A stretch of 63,065 nt of DNA from an uncultured Alphaproteobacteria bacterium (lineage in GTDB: Bacteria > Pseudomonadota > Alphaproteobacteria > Rhizobiales > Ancalomicrobiaceae), in NCBI GenBank assembly GCA_937919435.1, contig CALFRR010000190.1, forward strand, positions 1 through 63,065, read 5' to 3'. Position 1 is the stretch's first letter; every line of letters starts with the position of its first letter. Both the position numbers and the translations under genes were made by a program. The notes beneath the pieces were generated by a model. That model was given only the letters and a program-made list of their open reading frames with translations. It was not told where the DNA came from and did not search any database. Below are positions 7,812 through 15,856 of the stretch, in pieces.

Positions 7812-8714
7812 GTGCTGCCGATCGAAACCGGCCGAGAGATCGACCACATGCTCGCCGAACCGATCCACGACATGGGGACGGCGGAGTTCGTCTCGGCGTT
7901 TCGCGCGAGGATCGTCCGCGTCACCGTGCGGGGGGTCTGCGCGCCTGACGAAACGGTGTTCCTGGCCGATGCGTTCCGCGGTGCGGTCGGTCACGTCCTT
8001 CTCGAGCAGGCCTCACCGGAAGCTCGTGAGGGCATGCCGTGCCCGTGGCGCCCGGCATGCGCCCTCGACGTGCTCTGGCGCGAGCGCCCCTTCACTGCCG
8101 GGATGAGCCTGCCGAAACCGGTCAATTTCGCGATCGAGCCGGGCCGAATGTCGACGGATCTGGTGATCCGCCTCTTCGGGTTGGCGCAGGGGTGGTCCAC
8201 GACGATCGCAGAAGCGGCCGTCAGGGCGGTCAGGAAGGGGATCCGTGCCCGCAACGGCTCGGTCGTGCCCTGCGAGGTCACGGATGTCGGCACCGAGGAG
8301 ATCGCCGGGTTGTCGGCTCCGCCCGCGACCTTCGCCCGTATCGAGTTTCGCACGCCGTTGCGGTGGCGGTCACAGACGAGCGACGGATTCGACCCCGGTC
8401 TCTTTCTGTCGATGTTGGGCAACCGCCTTTCAGGGCTCGCACGTTGGCACGGAGTTCTGCTGCAGGCTCCGTGGCAGGACGTGCGAACCCGTGCGACCGA
8501 TCTGCGATGGGATCTCGATGCGCTCCATCCGACCGACATGGCACGCCGCTCCGGTCGGCAGATGCGGAATTTCTCGGCCGAGGCGTGGTCGGGGCGAATC
8601 GACGTCACCGGCGCGTTCGGCTTCCTTGCCGATCTGTTGCTGCTCGGTTCGCTCTCCGGTGCCGGGTCGAATGCCGCCCTAGGGTTGGGAGTCTACGACT
8701 TGGAGTGGTGTTGA
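7812..8714 (+). CDS. cas6: Cas6-family pre-crRNA endoribonuclease
   Basis: 300 aa RAMP protein expected to cut the repeat transcript to give the crRNA 5' handle. It has the Cas6 layout: a C-terminal glycine-rich loop (SLSGAGSNAALGLGVYDLEW) preceded by a ferredoxin-like domain, plus a middle segment like the Cas6 family (FRTPLRW, LGNRLSGLARWHG). The start is a GTG at 7812, 9 nt after cas2, with GAGG 8 nt upstream; ATG 7848 is the alternative. Being third in the RT-cas1-cas2 operon supports the call. The catalytic His is not assigned. Confidence 0.85.
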   Translation: MLPIETGREIDHMLAEPIHDMGTAEFVSAFRARIVRVTVRGVCAPDETVFLADAFRGAVGHVLLEQASPEAREGMPCPWRPACALDVLWRERPFTAGMSLPKPVNFAIEPGRMSTDLVIRLFGLAQGWSTTIAEAAVRAVRKGIRARNGSVVPCEVTDVGTEEIAGLSAPPATFARIEFRTPLRWRSQTSDGFDPGLFLSMLGNRLSGLARWHGVLLQAPWQDVRTRATDLRWDLDALHPTDMARRSGRQMRNFSAEAWSGRIDVTGAFGFLADLLLLGSLSGAGSNAALGLGVYDLEWC

Positions 8715-8943
8715 ACCGCCTCCGTCGGCGCGAAATCGGAATGCGTCGGCATCCGCCGGCCTTGCCACGATCGGCAGCCGTCTCGGCGTGCTTGCGTTTG
8801 CGCCATCAAGATCGACGGCATCGTTTTGCCGGCACCGGTTGGGTTTCACACCCACCTGCGGCACCTAGGCGTTACACCTTATTGACGATTTTTGGCTTCA
8901 TAAACAATCATTACGCGAATTGCGGATGGACGGAGTAAAGACA

Positions 8944-9417
8944 ATGTTCGAAGCCGAATTGGAATGGCATCCAGTTTTCAATTCCAACAAACTGATCGGC
9001 ATGGTCGCATTTCGTAACAGCAGTGCAGTTATCGTCATTTCATACTACGACGATGGCGACTACGATCAGGATGGTCGTGTGAGCCTTGGGGAGAGAATTG
9101 CGTCTTCCATCGGAAGCGTGCTTGGTCTCAGGATTACACCAGACGCTATTTCCACCGTTATGTACTGCGCTTCCTTCGACCCCGAGGTGCAACAGAAAGA
9201 TCTCGATTTCGCCAGATATGCCTCAATGCACTACTGGAGCGTCCAGGTGGATGCTGTTCGCACGGCAGCTTATAAGTTGTATCTAAATTCCGTGGTATCA
9301 TCTTCATCCGGCGCACTTGCCGGCCTCGTCACAAGAAACAAAGTTGCCAAGCTAGCGATAAAAAATGGACTAGAAAGAGAATTTGAACAAATGTACAAGT
9401 CCTGGGGACCGAGATAA
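8944..9417 (+). CDS. Hypothetical protein with an EF-hand-like loop
   Basis: 157 aa, not recognised. The start at 8944 is preferred over 8920 because of the GGAG tract before it. Residues about 43-54 (DYDQDGRVSLGE) fit a 12-residue EF-hand loop, with Asp at 1, 3 and 5, Gly at 6, Val at 8, Ser at 9 and Glu at 12. The rest looks like a small globular alpha/beta protein with a helical C-terminus, without signal peptide or membrane span. Base composition is clearly more AT-rich than cas6, suggesting separate acquisition. It lies 229 bp after cas6 in the same direction, so it could be an accessory gene of the CRISPR locus or an unrelated orphan. Confidence 0.6.
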   Translation: MFEAELEWHPVFNSNKLIGMVAFRNSSAVIVISYYDDGDYDQDGRVSLGERIASSIGSVLGLRITPDAISTVMYCASFDPEVQQKDLDFARYASMHYWSVQVDAVRTAAYKLYLNSVVSSSSGALAGLVTRNKVAKLAIKNGLEREFEQMYKSWGPR

Positions 9418-9604
9418 TTTATCTGTGCAGATTGATATGGCGCGAACCGAAGTCAGGAAAATTCGATATTACAACAACAGAATTCGAGCGACGATTTGAA
9501 ATCGTCCAGAAATCGTCCAGCCATCAAATGCCACGATACATTTTGGTGACCCGTCCCACCGCCAAACGCCAGCCCTGCGTTACCCCCCTGGGTCCTATTG
9601 ACGA

Positions 9605-9700
9605 TTACGTGCGTCCATAGACGGACGACGGCGATGAGGACGAGACCGAGGTAGCTGTCGGTAATCTTGTCGTAGCGGGTGGCGAGGCGTCGCCAGTTTC
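9605..9700 (-). pseudogene. C-terminal remnant of an IS5-family transposase
   Basis: Reading leftward from about 9695 gives WRRLATRYDKITDSYLGLVL and then IAVVRLWTHV, the usual C-terminal end of IS5-group transposases (W-R-R-x-A-T-R-Y-D-K). Everything upstream is missing and homology stops near 9700-9712, next to the last prophage gene. No stop codon closes the frame cleanly. Probably an IS truncated together with the prophage left end. Confidence 0.75.
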
Positions 9701-9720
9701 CGCAGGAGTGGCGCCCCTCT

Positions 9721-9981
9721 TCACCGCAGCGCCATCCCCCCCTTCACCCCGACCCACACCGCCCCGGCAATGCCGGTCACCGCCAGCGTGACCAGCGCCA
9801 CCAGCCCTTTCCGCTTCACCTCCTCGGCACTCTCCCGCCATTCCCTCAGCCACGCGAAGTCCTTCTGCATCACCAGCGGATCGGCGGCGTCGATGCCGAT
9901 CGAGGTCAGGGTCGCCTGGACCGTCGCGGTGATCATTTCGCGCAGCTGCGCCTCGGTGAGGTGGACGATCGGTTCGCTCAT
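9721..9981 (-). CDS. Small phage membrane protein after holin
   Basis: 86 aa. A soluble N-terminal half (VHLTEAQLREMITATV, then a charged helix) is followed by one membrane segment near residues 58-80 (GLVALVTLAVTGIAGAVWVGV). The start overlaps the holin stop as TGATG. It resembles small proteins found at the end of phage lysis cassettes and may be a second holin, an antiholin or a spanin-like part. It is the last gene at the prophage left end. Confidence 0.7.
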   Translation of the reverse strand: MSEPIVHLTEAQLREMITATVQATLTSIGIDAADPLVMQKDFAWLREWRESAEEVKRKGLVALVTLAVTGIAGAVWVGVKGGMALR

Positions 9982-10469
9982 CACCCGCCCTTCCCCGCGA
10001 ATATCGCCTTGACGGTGTGCCCGCCGCCGTAGATCGCCAGCCACAGTCCGGAGAACCCGACGAGGTGGTCGTAGGGGACGGCCTCGATCGCCGCGCCGCT
10101 GAGTGCCACGACGACCGGCCGGACAATCGCCGTCCAGGCCCACAGGAACGCGGTGAGCCAGGAGAAGGCGGGACGCCAGCCCCAGGCGAAGAAGCTCGGC
10201 CGCGCGGCTTCCGAGGTGGCGAGCGCCGCCGCCATCGCCGCATGGGTCGAGAGCCAGGCCGAGAGGTCGGCCGGGGGCGCCGCCTCCGTCGCCTGCACCG
10301 TGCCGGGTTCGGCGGTCACGGCTTCGCCGACCGCGGCCGGCGAGGCTTCCACACCGAGGATCGCGGCGAGGACGCCGCCGACCTGAGCACCGACCGGGCC
10401 GCCGAGCGCCGCGCCGATGGTCGGGGCGCCGAGCGCGATCACCTGTTTGCCGAGAGAGGTCCAGTCCAT
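9981..10469 (-). CDS. Holin, 3-TM type
   Basis: 162 aa. N-terminal Gly/Ala-rich amphipathic stretch (GAPTIGAALGGPVGAQVGGVLAAILG), an Ala-rich loop, then two hydrophobic segments (PAFSWLTAFLWAWTAIVRPVVVAL; GFSGLWLAIYGGGHTVKAIF). This fits the 3TM holin family of phages and gene transfer agents, which opens the inner membrane for the lysozyme. The start overlaps the lysozyme stop as TGATG. Confidence 0.8.
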   Translation of the reverse strand: MDWTSLGKQVIALGAPTIGAALGGPVGAQVGGVLAAILGVEASPAAVGEAVTAEPGTVQATEAAPPADLSAWLSTHAAMAAALATSEAARPSFFAWGWRPAFSWLTAFLWAWTAIVRPVVVALSGAAIEAVPYDHLVGFSGLWLAIYGGGHTVKAIFAGKGG

Positions 10470-11218
10470 CACGCCCACTCCTCCGTGAGAGTCTTCCACT
10501 GCCGGGCCAGGACGAGCCCGGCGACCAGCACGATCGCGAGACCGACCGCGACGACGACCCCGGTCGGGATGCCACTTCCCTCCCCGGCCCCGGTCGAGCC
10601 GGCGGTCGCGGTGCCGCCGGCGGCGGCGGTGATCGTCGCGGTCGTCTTCGGGGTGGCGCGGGCAAGTTCGGGAACGGTCGGGGTCGGCACCTCGCGGGAG
10701 CGCGCCACGGCGCCCGGGAACACCGTCTGAGCGGTCTTCGCCGCGGCGGCGAGATCGCCCGACCAGAGTTCGCCTTCGGCCTTGCGACGGCGGACGAGGC
10801 CGGCGAGCACCTTGCCCGCGGCCTTGTTCCAGCGAGCGAGGCAGGCGGGGACGTCGGCGTCGCGGCCTTCGCGGACGGCGACGCCGACCGAGCCGGCGAG
10901 CGCCTTCGGACCGCAGTTGTAGGCGAGGCTGACCAGGGCATCGAACTGGTGTTGCCGCAGCGGCGGAACCCGGTCGCGGGCGAGGCGGTCGACCATCGCC
11001 TCGTATCGGGTGAGCGAGGTGATGAAGACCTCGTCGCAGCGCTCGCGGGTCCAGACCGCACCGTCGGCGAGGTCGGAGACGTCGGCGCGAGTGGTGCCCC
11101 AGCCGATGGTGACGACGTTCGCCGGACAGCGATAGGCGCGGAAACGCCCGTCGCCGGTCGGCTTCAGACAGGATTCGAAGGCCTGGATCAGGGCGATCCC
11201 GGCGGCGGAGGTCTTCAT
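10469..11218 (-). CDS. GH24 lysozyme with C-terminal membrane anchor
   Basis: 249 aa endolysin cutting peptidoglycan. Residues 1-150 are a T4-type muramidase: catalytic Glu in ALIQAFESC, TIGWGTT after it, and the helical half with QFDALVSLAYNCGPKAL. A long Thr/Ala/Gly-rich linker leads to one membrane span near the C-terminus (VVVAVGLAIVLVAGLVLA) and a short cytoplasmic-type tail. A C-terminal anchor is unusual for GH24 endolysins and could hold the enzyme at the membrane until holin action. ATG 11218 has a GAGGAAAG site; the longer frame from 11278 does not. Confidence 0.88.
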   Translation of the reverse strand: MKTSAAGIALIQAFESCLKPTGDGRFRAYRCPANVVTIGWGTTRADVSDLADGAVWTRERCDEVFITSLTRYEAMVDRLARDRVPPLRQHQFDALVSLAYNCGPKALAGSVGVAVREGRDADVPACLARWNKAAGKVLAGLVRRRKAEGELWSGDLAAAAKTAQTVFPGAVARSREVPTPTVPELARATPKTTATITAAAGGTATAGSTGAGEGSGIPTGVVVAVGLAIVLVAGLVLARQWKTLTEEWA

Positions 11219-11299
11219 GGGTCTTTCCTCGCAAACGGTGCGAACGAAGACGCCGCCCGGAGGCGGCGTGGGGATCATCGGTCGGGGTCGGGTCTCGTC

Positions 11300-12298
11300 T
11301 CACCCGGGCGCGGCCTTGGCGTCGATGCGGACGGTGTAGCCGCCGCGTTTGCCGTAGCGATGGGTGGCGGTCTCGATGATGAAGCGGAGCCCGTCGAGGC
11401 CGGGGCGGACGTCGGCGAAGACCAGCGGCCGGCCGGCGCGCACTGCGACGTCGCCGGGGATCTCGACGGAGACCCGCCCCTCCCCCGACTTCAACTGCCG
11501 CGCCTTGGCGGTCGCGGCTTCGTCGGCCTCGGCGACGGAGGGGAACGGATCGGCGATGCGGTAGACGCCGTCGCCGGTCGCGTCACCGTCCACTTCGACT
11601 TCGAGGCGCCGGGCCTTGTCGCGGTCGTGGGCATAGGCGACGACCTTGCGGTACTTGCCGCGGTCGGCGATCTCGAAGGAGAGTGAGCCGGTGCCGATGT
11701 CGGCGGGGGTCAGGAGGAGCGGCGGCAGGGCGAGCCCCGAGACCGAGGCCCCGGCGCCGCGCTCGGCGAAGACGAGATTGCCGTCCTTGACCGTGAACAG
11801 AGCCCCGGCGCGGCGGGCGAGGCGTTCGAGGAAGTGGAGCGCGGATTCGTCCTGCTGGCCGATCCAGTCGAAGGAACGGGTGGCGAAGCGGGCGGCGATC
11901 TTCGGGGTGAGGCCGGCCTCGCCGGCGATCTCGGAGACGATCGCGCCGAGGGTGGTCTTCGTCCAGTGGCGCTCGCGCGGGCTCTTCAGGGCACCGGCGG
12001 AGAGATCGGCCTCCTTGCCGGAGACCTTCAACCGGTACGGCAGACAGTCGGCGGTGACCTGGTCGACGGTGAAGCGGCCGAAGGACCGCGATCCCGTCTC
12101 GAGGTAGCCGAGGGTCGGCACGACGACGGCGCCGCGGCGCGGCAGGGCGAGGAAGACGGGCGGGCCGTCGGCGAGTTCGGCGGAGAAGGTGTCGGAGCCG
12201 ACGCCTTCGTGGTCGGCGATCTCGAGGGCGATCAGCCGCTCGTAGAAGATCCCGGCGACGGGGGTGCCGTCGACCGTCAGGGTGAACGTCGGGTGCAT
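11300..12298 (-). CDS. D: Phage late control gene D protein (tail hub)
   Basis: 332 aa, the size of P2 gpD. In this family the protein forms the baseplate hub ring under the spike. Visible are the N-terminal beta domain (FTLTVDGTPVAGIFYERLIALEIADHEG), the central DQVTADCLPYRLKVSGKEAD, and the QQDESALHFLERLARRAGALFTV stretch typical of gpD/gp27-like hubs. It follows X and U as in P2. Confidence 0.9.
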   Translation of the reverse strand: MHPTFTLTVDGTPVAGIFYERLIALEIADHEGVGSDTFSAELADGPPVFLALPRRGAVVVPTLGYLETGSRSFGRFTVDQVTADCLPYRLKVSGKEADLSAGALKSPRERHWTKTTLGAIVSEIAGEAGLTPKIAARFATRSFDWIGQQDESALHFLERLARRAGALFTVKDGNLVFAERGAGASVSGLALPPLLLTPADIGTGSLSFEIADRGKYRKVVAYAHDRDKARRLEVEVDGDATGDGVYRIADPFPSVAEADEAATAKARQLKSGEGRVSVEIPGDVAVRAGRPLVFADVRPGLDGLRFIIETATHRYGKRGGYTVRIDAKAAPG

Positions 12299-12302
12299 GG
12301 CG

Positions 12303-12515
12303 TCAGTCCCAGAGGGCGATGGTCGCCGGGGTGGCGGTCGGCGTGGCGACCTCCGGCACGATCACGGCGGTGCCGATCGGCAGGATCGGGCCGAGGGCGG
12401 CGAGACCGGGGTTGGCGGCGAGGATCGCCTCGACGACCTCGGCGGTGCGGCCGGCGAGCTTCCAGGCGACGAGATCGACGGTGTCGCCCTGGAGGGTGCG
12501 GTGGATGGTGGTCAT
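12303..12515 (-). CDS. X: Tail protein X (LysM-like)
   Basis: 70 aa, matching P2 gpX. One LysM-like unit: GDTVDLVAWKLAGR, then EAILAANPGLAALGPILPIG and a final IVP. In P2-like phages it sits in the baseplate or tail end. Four bp separate it from D. Confidence 0.9.
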   Translation of the reverse strand: MTTIHRTLQGDTVDLVAWKLAGRTAEVVEAILAANPGLAALGPILPIGTAVIVPEVATPTATPATIALWD

Positions 12516-12519
12516 GGGA

Positions 12520-12966
12520 TCACCCGAAGAGCGAGACGAAGGCGGCGACGATCGCGGCGAGCGCGACGCCGTCGCCGTAGCGCTTCAGCCGGATCGCATA
12601 GGCGTTGCGGCGGGCGGTGCCGTCGGCGTCGATGAAGGTGCGATCCTCGTCGACGCCCTGGACGGTGAAGCGCCCGTGGATCAGGCCGGCGGCGGCGTCA
12701 CCGGAGACGAACATCAGGGCTTCGCCGGAGAGGGCGGCGGCGACGATGCCGTCGAGCGAGGTCTGCCCGCCGTATTCGGCGGGGAAGAGCACGCCCTTGA
12801 TGGTGATCTCGTCGGAGGTCGGCCCGGTCCACTGCTGCCGGTCGAAGTCCTGGGCGACCTCGAGGGTCGCCCAGGGGGTGGAGACCGAACGGGAGAGGCC
12901 GTCGTAGCCGAAGCCGAGGGCTTCGAAGGCGAAGCCGCCGAGCATCATCGAGACCGGACCGGACAT
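12520..12966 (-). CDS. U: Tail protein U
   Basis: 148 aa, P2 gpU family. Opens with LGGFAFEALGFGYDGLSR, followed by the AQDFDRQQWTGPTSDEITIKG beta region and GGQTSLDGIVAAALSGEAL, all typical. The start ATG at 12966 lies 11 bp after the tape measure stop. Confidence 0.9.
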   Translation of the reverse strand: MSGPVSMMLGGFAFEALGFGYDGLSRSVSTPWATLEVAQDFDRQQWTGPTSDEITIKGVLFPAEYGGQTSLDGIVAAALSGEALMFVSGDAAAGLIHGRFTVQGVDEDRTFIDADGTARRNAYAIRLKRYGDGVALAAIVAAFVSLFG

Positions 12967-12977
12967 GGGGGTTCTCC

Positions 12978-15401
12978 TCAGACGGTCCCGTCGGCGAAAG
13001 CGCCGTCGAGAGCGGTGCGGATGCGTCGACCGAGTTCGTCGGCGACGCTCTCGACCGAACGGCCCTCGGCGATCATGCCGAGGGAGATCGAGATCCCGCC
13101 GATCGAGACCGAGCGGGAGGGGACGACCGGAGCGGTGGCGGTCGGGCGCTGGAAGATCGCGTTGGGCGAGACGAAGCCGGCGGCGGCGGGGGTGAAGAGT
13201 TCGGGCCCGCGCTCGCCGACGAGATAGGTGCGGCCGGCGGCGACCGGCCCGCCGGCGGCGCGGGCCCCGTCGACGGCCGGAGCGGAACCGGTGGGCGCGG
13301 TCGATCCGACCAGGCCGAAGGAGAGCGCATGGGCGAGCGAGGAGGCTTTCGCCGAGAGTTCGCCGAGCTTGCCGGAGAACCAGGCGATCATCGCGTCGAC
13401 CTGCGCCTTCAGCCCGTCCCAGAGGCCGGTGACCAGGGTGACGCCGGCGGCGTACATCTCGGAGGCGAACGCCGCGACCCGACCGGGGATGGCGGCGATG
13501 CCGTCGATGATCCTGGTCGCCATCTCGCCGGCGGCGTTGACCCAACCGGCGACCGCGGTGCCGGCGGCGGTCCCCCACTCCGCCCATTTCTTGCCCGAGG
13601 CATCGACCGGCCCGAGCCAGGCGGCGACCTTGTCATAGAGGCGCCCGGCGGCTTCGACGACCGGCTCGATCAGCCCCTTCGCCGGCCCGAGCGCCGTCAT
13701 GAAGGCGGTGCCGAAGGACGACAGGAAGGTGCCGATACCGGAGAGATTGTTCCAGAGCCAGGTGAAGGCGGCGGCGATCGCCGCGACGGCGGCGGCTGCC
13801 AAGAGCCCGACCCCGGAGAGGACGGCGACGGTGCCGAGGAGACGGGCGAAGACCGCGACGACCGAGCCGGCGGCGCGGGCCAGGGTGGCGAAGGTGCCCC
13901 CGAGGAAGGCGAGCCCCCCGCCACCGGCGCCGAGAGCGGCGATCCCCATCCGGAAGCGAAGGGCGAGGATCTGGACGACGCCGACGAGACCGGTCGCGGC
14001 GTTGCGGAAGGGCACGAAGCCGACCGCGGCGGCGAAGGACGCGGCCTGCGCCAGGCGGGCGAGGCCGAGCGAGGCGGTGAGGCTCGCGACCTGGAGCGAG
14101 GTCGCGGCGAAGCCGGCGGTGAAGGCGGCGACGCGGACGGCGAGGAGCCCGCCGGTGAGGAGCGCGAGATTGCGCACCAGGGTCGGGTTGGCCTTCGCGA
14201 AGGCGTCGAAACGGCGGACCAGCCGCTCGACCGTGTCGACGACGGAGGAGAGCGCCGGCAGGAGGGCGTTGCCGAGGGTGATCGCGGCGTTCTCGACGCT
14301 CGCCGCGAAGCGGGCCTGGAGGGCGGCGGCGGTCTTCATGCGCTCGGCGAAGTCTTTCTCGACCTCGCCGCGGGCCTTCATCGCCGCGTCGCGGATCCGT
14401 CGGTACTCGTCGAGATTGGCGAGAAGCGGGCGCAGGAAGTTCTGCACCTGGGCGTCGCCGAAGAGATCGCCGAGCTTCGACATGTCGCCCTTGGTCGCCT
14501 TGTCGACGAGGCGGGCGACCATCTCGAAGACGTCGCCGCCGGCGGCCTGGGTCTTCTTCAACTCCTTGCGGATGTCGATGCCGAACTTGGCGAAGTTTTT
14601 CGTCGTGTCGGGCGAGACGATCTTCTGGAGGAGGTTGGCGGTGTTGGTGGCGGCACTCGATGCGTCGCCGGCGCCCTTGCGGGCGATCTGGAGGGCGGCG
14701 GCGAGCTTGGCGACACCGGCGACGCCCTTCATCTCGAGGGCGGCGGCACCGGCGGTCAGCTGCGGAAAATACTGCGCCATGTCCTTCAGTTCGAAGGCGC
14801 CCTCCTTGCCCGACTTCGCCATGGCGTCGAGGGCGAGCAGGAAGTCGCCGGCGGGGACCTTCAGATTGTCGAGGGCGGCGTAACCGGCCTTGGCGAGATC
14901 CTCGATCGAGGCGCGATAGGCGGTGGCGGTCTTGCCGATCGGCGCGATCAGCTGCATGGCGCGGGTCGGATCGAGACCCATGCCGGCGAGGAAGTCGACG
15001 CCGCCGAGGAGTGCCGTCGCCTTCTGCCCGAGGTCGGGGGCGAGGCGGCGCAGTTCCTCGCCGAGGGCGACCTGGCGCTCGCGGGTGAGGTCGGTCTTCT
15101 GACCGAGATCGAGGAGCATCGTCTCCCAGTCGGTCGCCGCGGCGGTCGGCGCCCGGATCGCCCGGGCGAGCGCCCAGCCGGTGGCGGTCATCTCGAGCAG
15201 GCCGGAGCGGAACGCGGCGAGGCGCCCGTGGGCCCGGTCGAGGGCGGCGGTGACGCCGTTTGCGAAGGCGGTGATGCCGGTCGCCGAGCGGAGGCGGGCG
15301 GCGGCGGAGGCGATGCCGCCGAAGGCGCCGGTGATCGCCCGGGCGGGCGCGCTCACCCGGTCGACCAGCGACATCACGAGACGGGAGGAGAGCTCAGCCA
15401 T
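12978..15401 (-). CDS. T: Tail tape measure protein
   Basis: 807 aa. Sets tail length and threads the tube. N-terminal helical part, a TP901-type core around residues 120-330, long Ala/Gly-rich hydrophobic stretches in the middle (about 400-560) and a coiled, low-complexity C-terminal third. Length fits a tail of roughly 120 nm by the usual 0.15 nm per residue rule (inference). The start ATG at 15401 lies 2 bp upstream of the E' stop region, as in P2-like phages. Confidence 0.92.
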   Translation of the reverse strand: MAELSSRLVMSLVDRVSAPARAITGAFGGIASAAARLRSATGITAFANGVTAALDRAHGRLAAFRSGLLEMTATGWALARAIRAPTAAATDWETMLLDLGQKTDLTRERQVALGEELRRLAPDLGQKATALLGGVDFLAGMGLDPTRAMQLIAPIGKTATAYRASIEDLAKAGYAALDNLKVPAGDFLLALDAMAKSGKEGAFELKDMAQYFPQLTAGAAALEMKGVAGVAKLAAALQIARKGAGDASSAATNTANLLQKIVSPDTTKNFAKFGIDIRKELKKTQAAGGDVFEMVARLVDKATKGDMSKLGDLFGDAQVQNFLRPLLANLDEYRRIRDAAMKARGEVEKDFAERMKTAAALQARFAASVENAAITLGNALLPALSSVVDTVERLVRRFDAFAKANPTLVRNLALLTGGLLAVRVAAFTAGFAATSLQVASLTASLGLARLAQAASFAAAVGFVPFRNAATGLVGVVQILALRFRMGIAALGAGGGGLAFLGGTFATLARAAGSVVAVFARLLGTVAVLSGVGLLAAAAVAAIAAAFTWLWNNLSGIGTFLSSFGTAFMTALGPAKGLIEPVVEAAGRLYDKVAAWLGPVDASGKKWAEWGTAAGTAVAGWVNAAGEMATRIIDGIAAIPGRVAAFASEMYAAGVTLVTGLWDGLKAQVDAMIAWFSGKLGELSAKASSLAHALSFGLVGSTAPTGSAPAVDGARAAGGPVAAGRTYLVGERGPELFTPAAAGFVSPNAIFQRPTATAPVVPSRSVSIGGISISLGMIAEGRSVESVADELGRRIRTALDGAFADGTV

Positions 15402-15842
15402 GGTGCTTTCCGTTCTTCGCCGCGATCAGCCGCACCGCGGCGGCGTGGTAGCGGAGGGCGACCTCGACCGGCAGGCGCTCGACCTCGGAGAGCGGGGTCG
15501 AGCATTCCGAGGCGATCAGGACGATCACGTCGGTCCATCCGTCGGCGCGGGCGCGTTTCCCAGGAGCGGTTCCAGGCGGGCGGCGACCTCGGCGAAGCGG
15601 CGGGCCGAGAGGACCTTCAGGGCGGGGACGGGGACGCCGGTGAGCGAGGAGAACAGCGCCACCGACTTCATGACGTCGCCGGTGAAGGCGTCCATCGCGG
15701 CGAGATCGCCGACGTTGGGCTCGCGGTCGACGACGAGGCGGTCGAAGGTTCGGCCGGCATGGGCGAGCGGGGGATCGAGGGGGATCTCGATGGGAAGGTC
15801 GATGTCGGGAAGGGTGAGGTCGGGAAGGGTGTGATCGGTCAT
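15394..15842 (-). CDS. E: Tail assembly chaperone E+E' (-1 frameshift product)
   Basis: Predicted 149-aa fusion: 96 codons of E, a -1 slip on GGGAAAC, then 53 codons of E' (ending AAAVRLIAAKNGKHHG). P2 makes a comparable E+E' product of similar length just upstream of the tape measure gene. The E' frame has no own start with a ribosome site. The fusion is inferred from the slippery site and the gene order. Confidence 0.8.
15525..15842 (-). CDS. E: Tail assembly chaperone E (unshifted product)
   Basis: 105 aa, phage tail E family. N-terminal run of short acidic/hydrophobic strands (LPDLTLPDIDLPIEIPL), then REPNVGDLAAMDAF, typical of these chaperones, which coat the tape measure during tail assembly. 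It ends 9 codons after the slippery site. Confidence 0.88.
   Translation of the reverse strand: MTDHTLPDLTLPDIDLPIEIPLDPPLAHAGRTFDRLVVDREPNVGDLAAMDAFTGDVMKSVALFSSLTGVPVPALKVLSARRFAEVAARLEPLLGNAPAPTDGPT
15555..15561 (-). promoter_or_regulatory. Programmed -1 frameshift site GGGAAAC
   Basis: In the E frame the bases read G GGA AAC, a canonical X-XXY-YYZ heptamer. Slipping back one base gives GGG AAA and joins the E' frame without a stop. It lies 9 codons before the E stop, where P2-like phages place theirs. Confidence 0.85.
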
Positions 15843-15856
15843 GGCGGGACGAAACC

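Noticed and set aside
8882..8910. TTGACG followed by an AT-rich stretch before the EF-hand gene as a sigma-70 promoter
   Set aside because: No acceptable -10 at 16-18 bp; left unassigned.
9541..9562. TTTTGGTGACCCG as an attL copy of the tRNA end (TATGGTGGGCCCGG)
   Set aside because: Only scattered matches; an att core should be an exact run of at least 12-15 bp.
9432..9620. 62-codon frame after the EF-hand gene
   Set aside because: TTG start without ribosome site, odd composition, and it runs into the transposase remnant.
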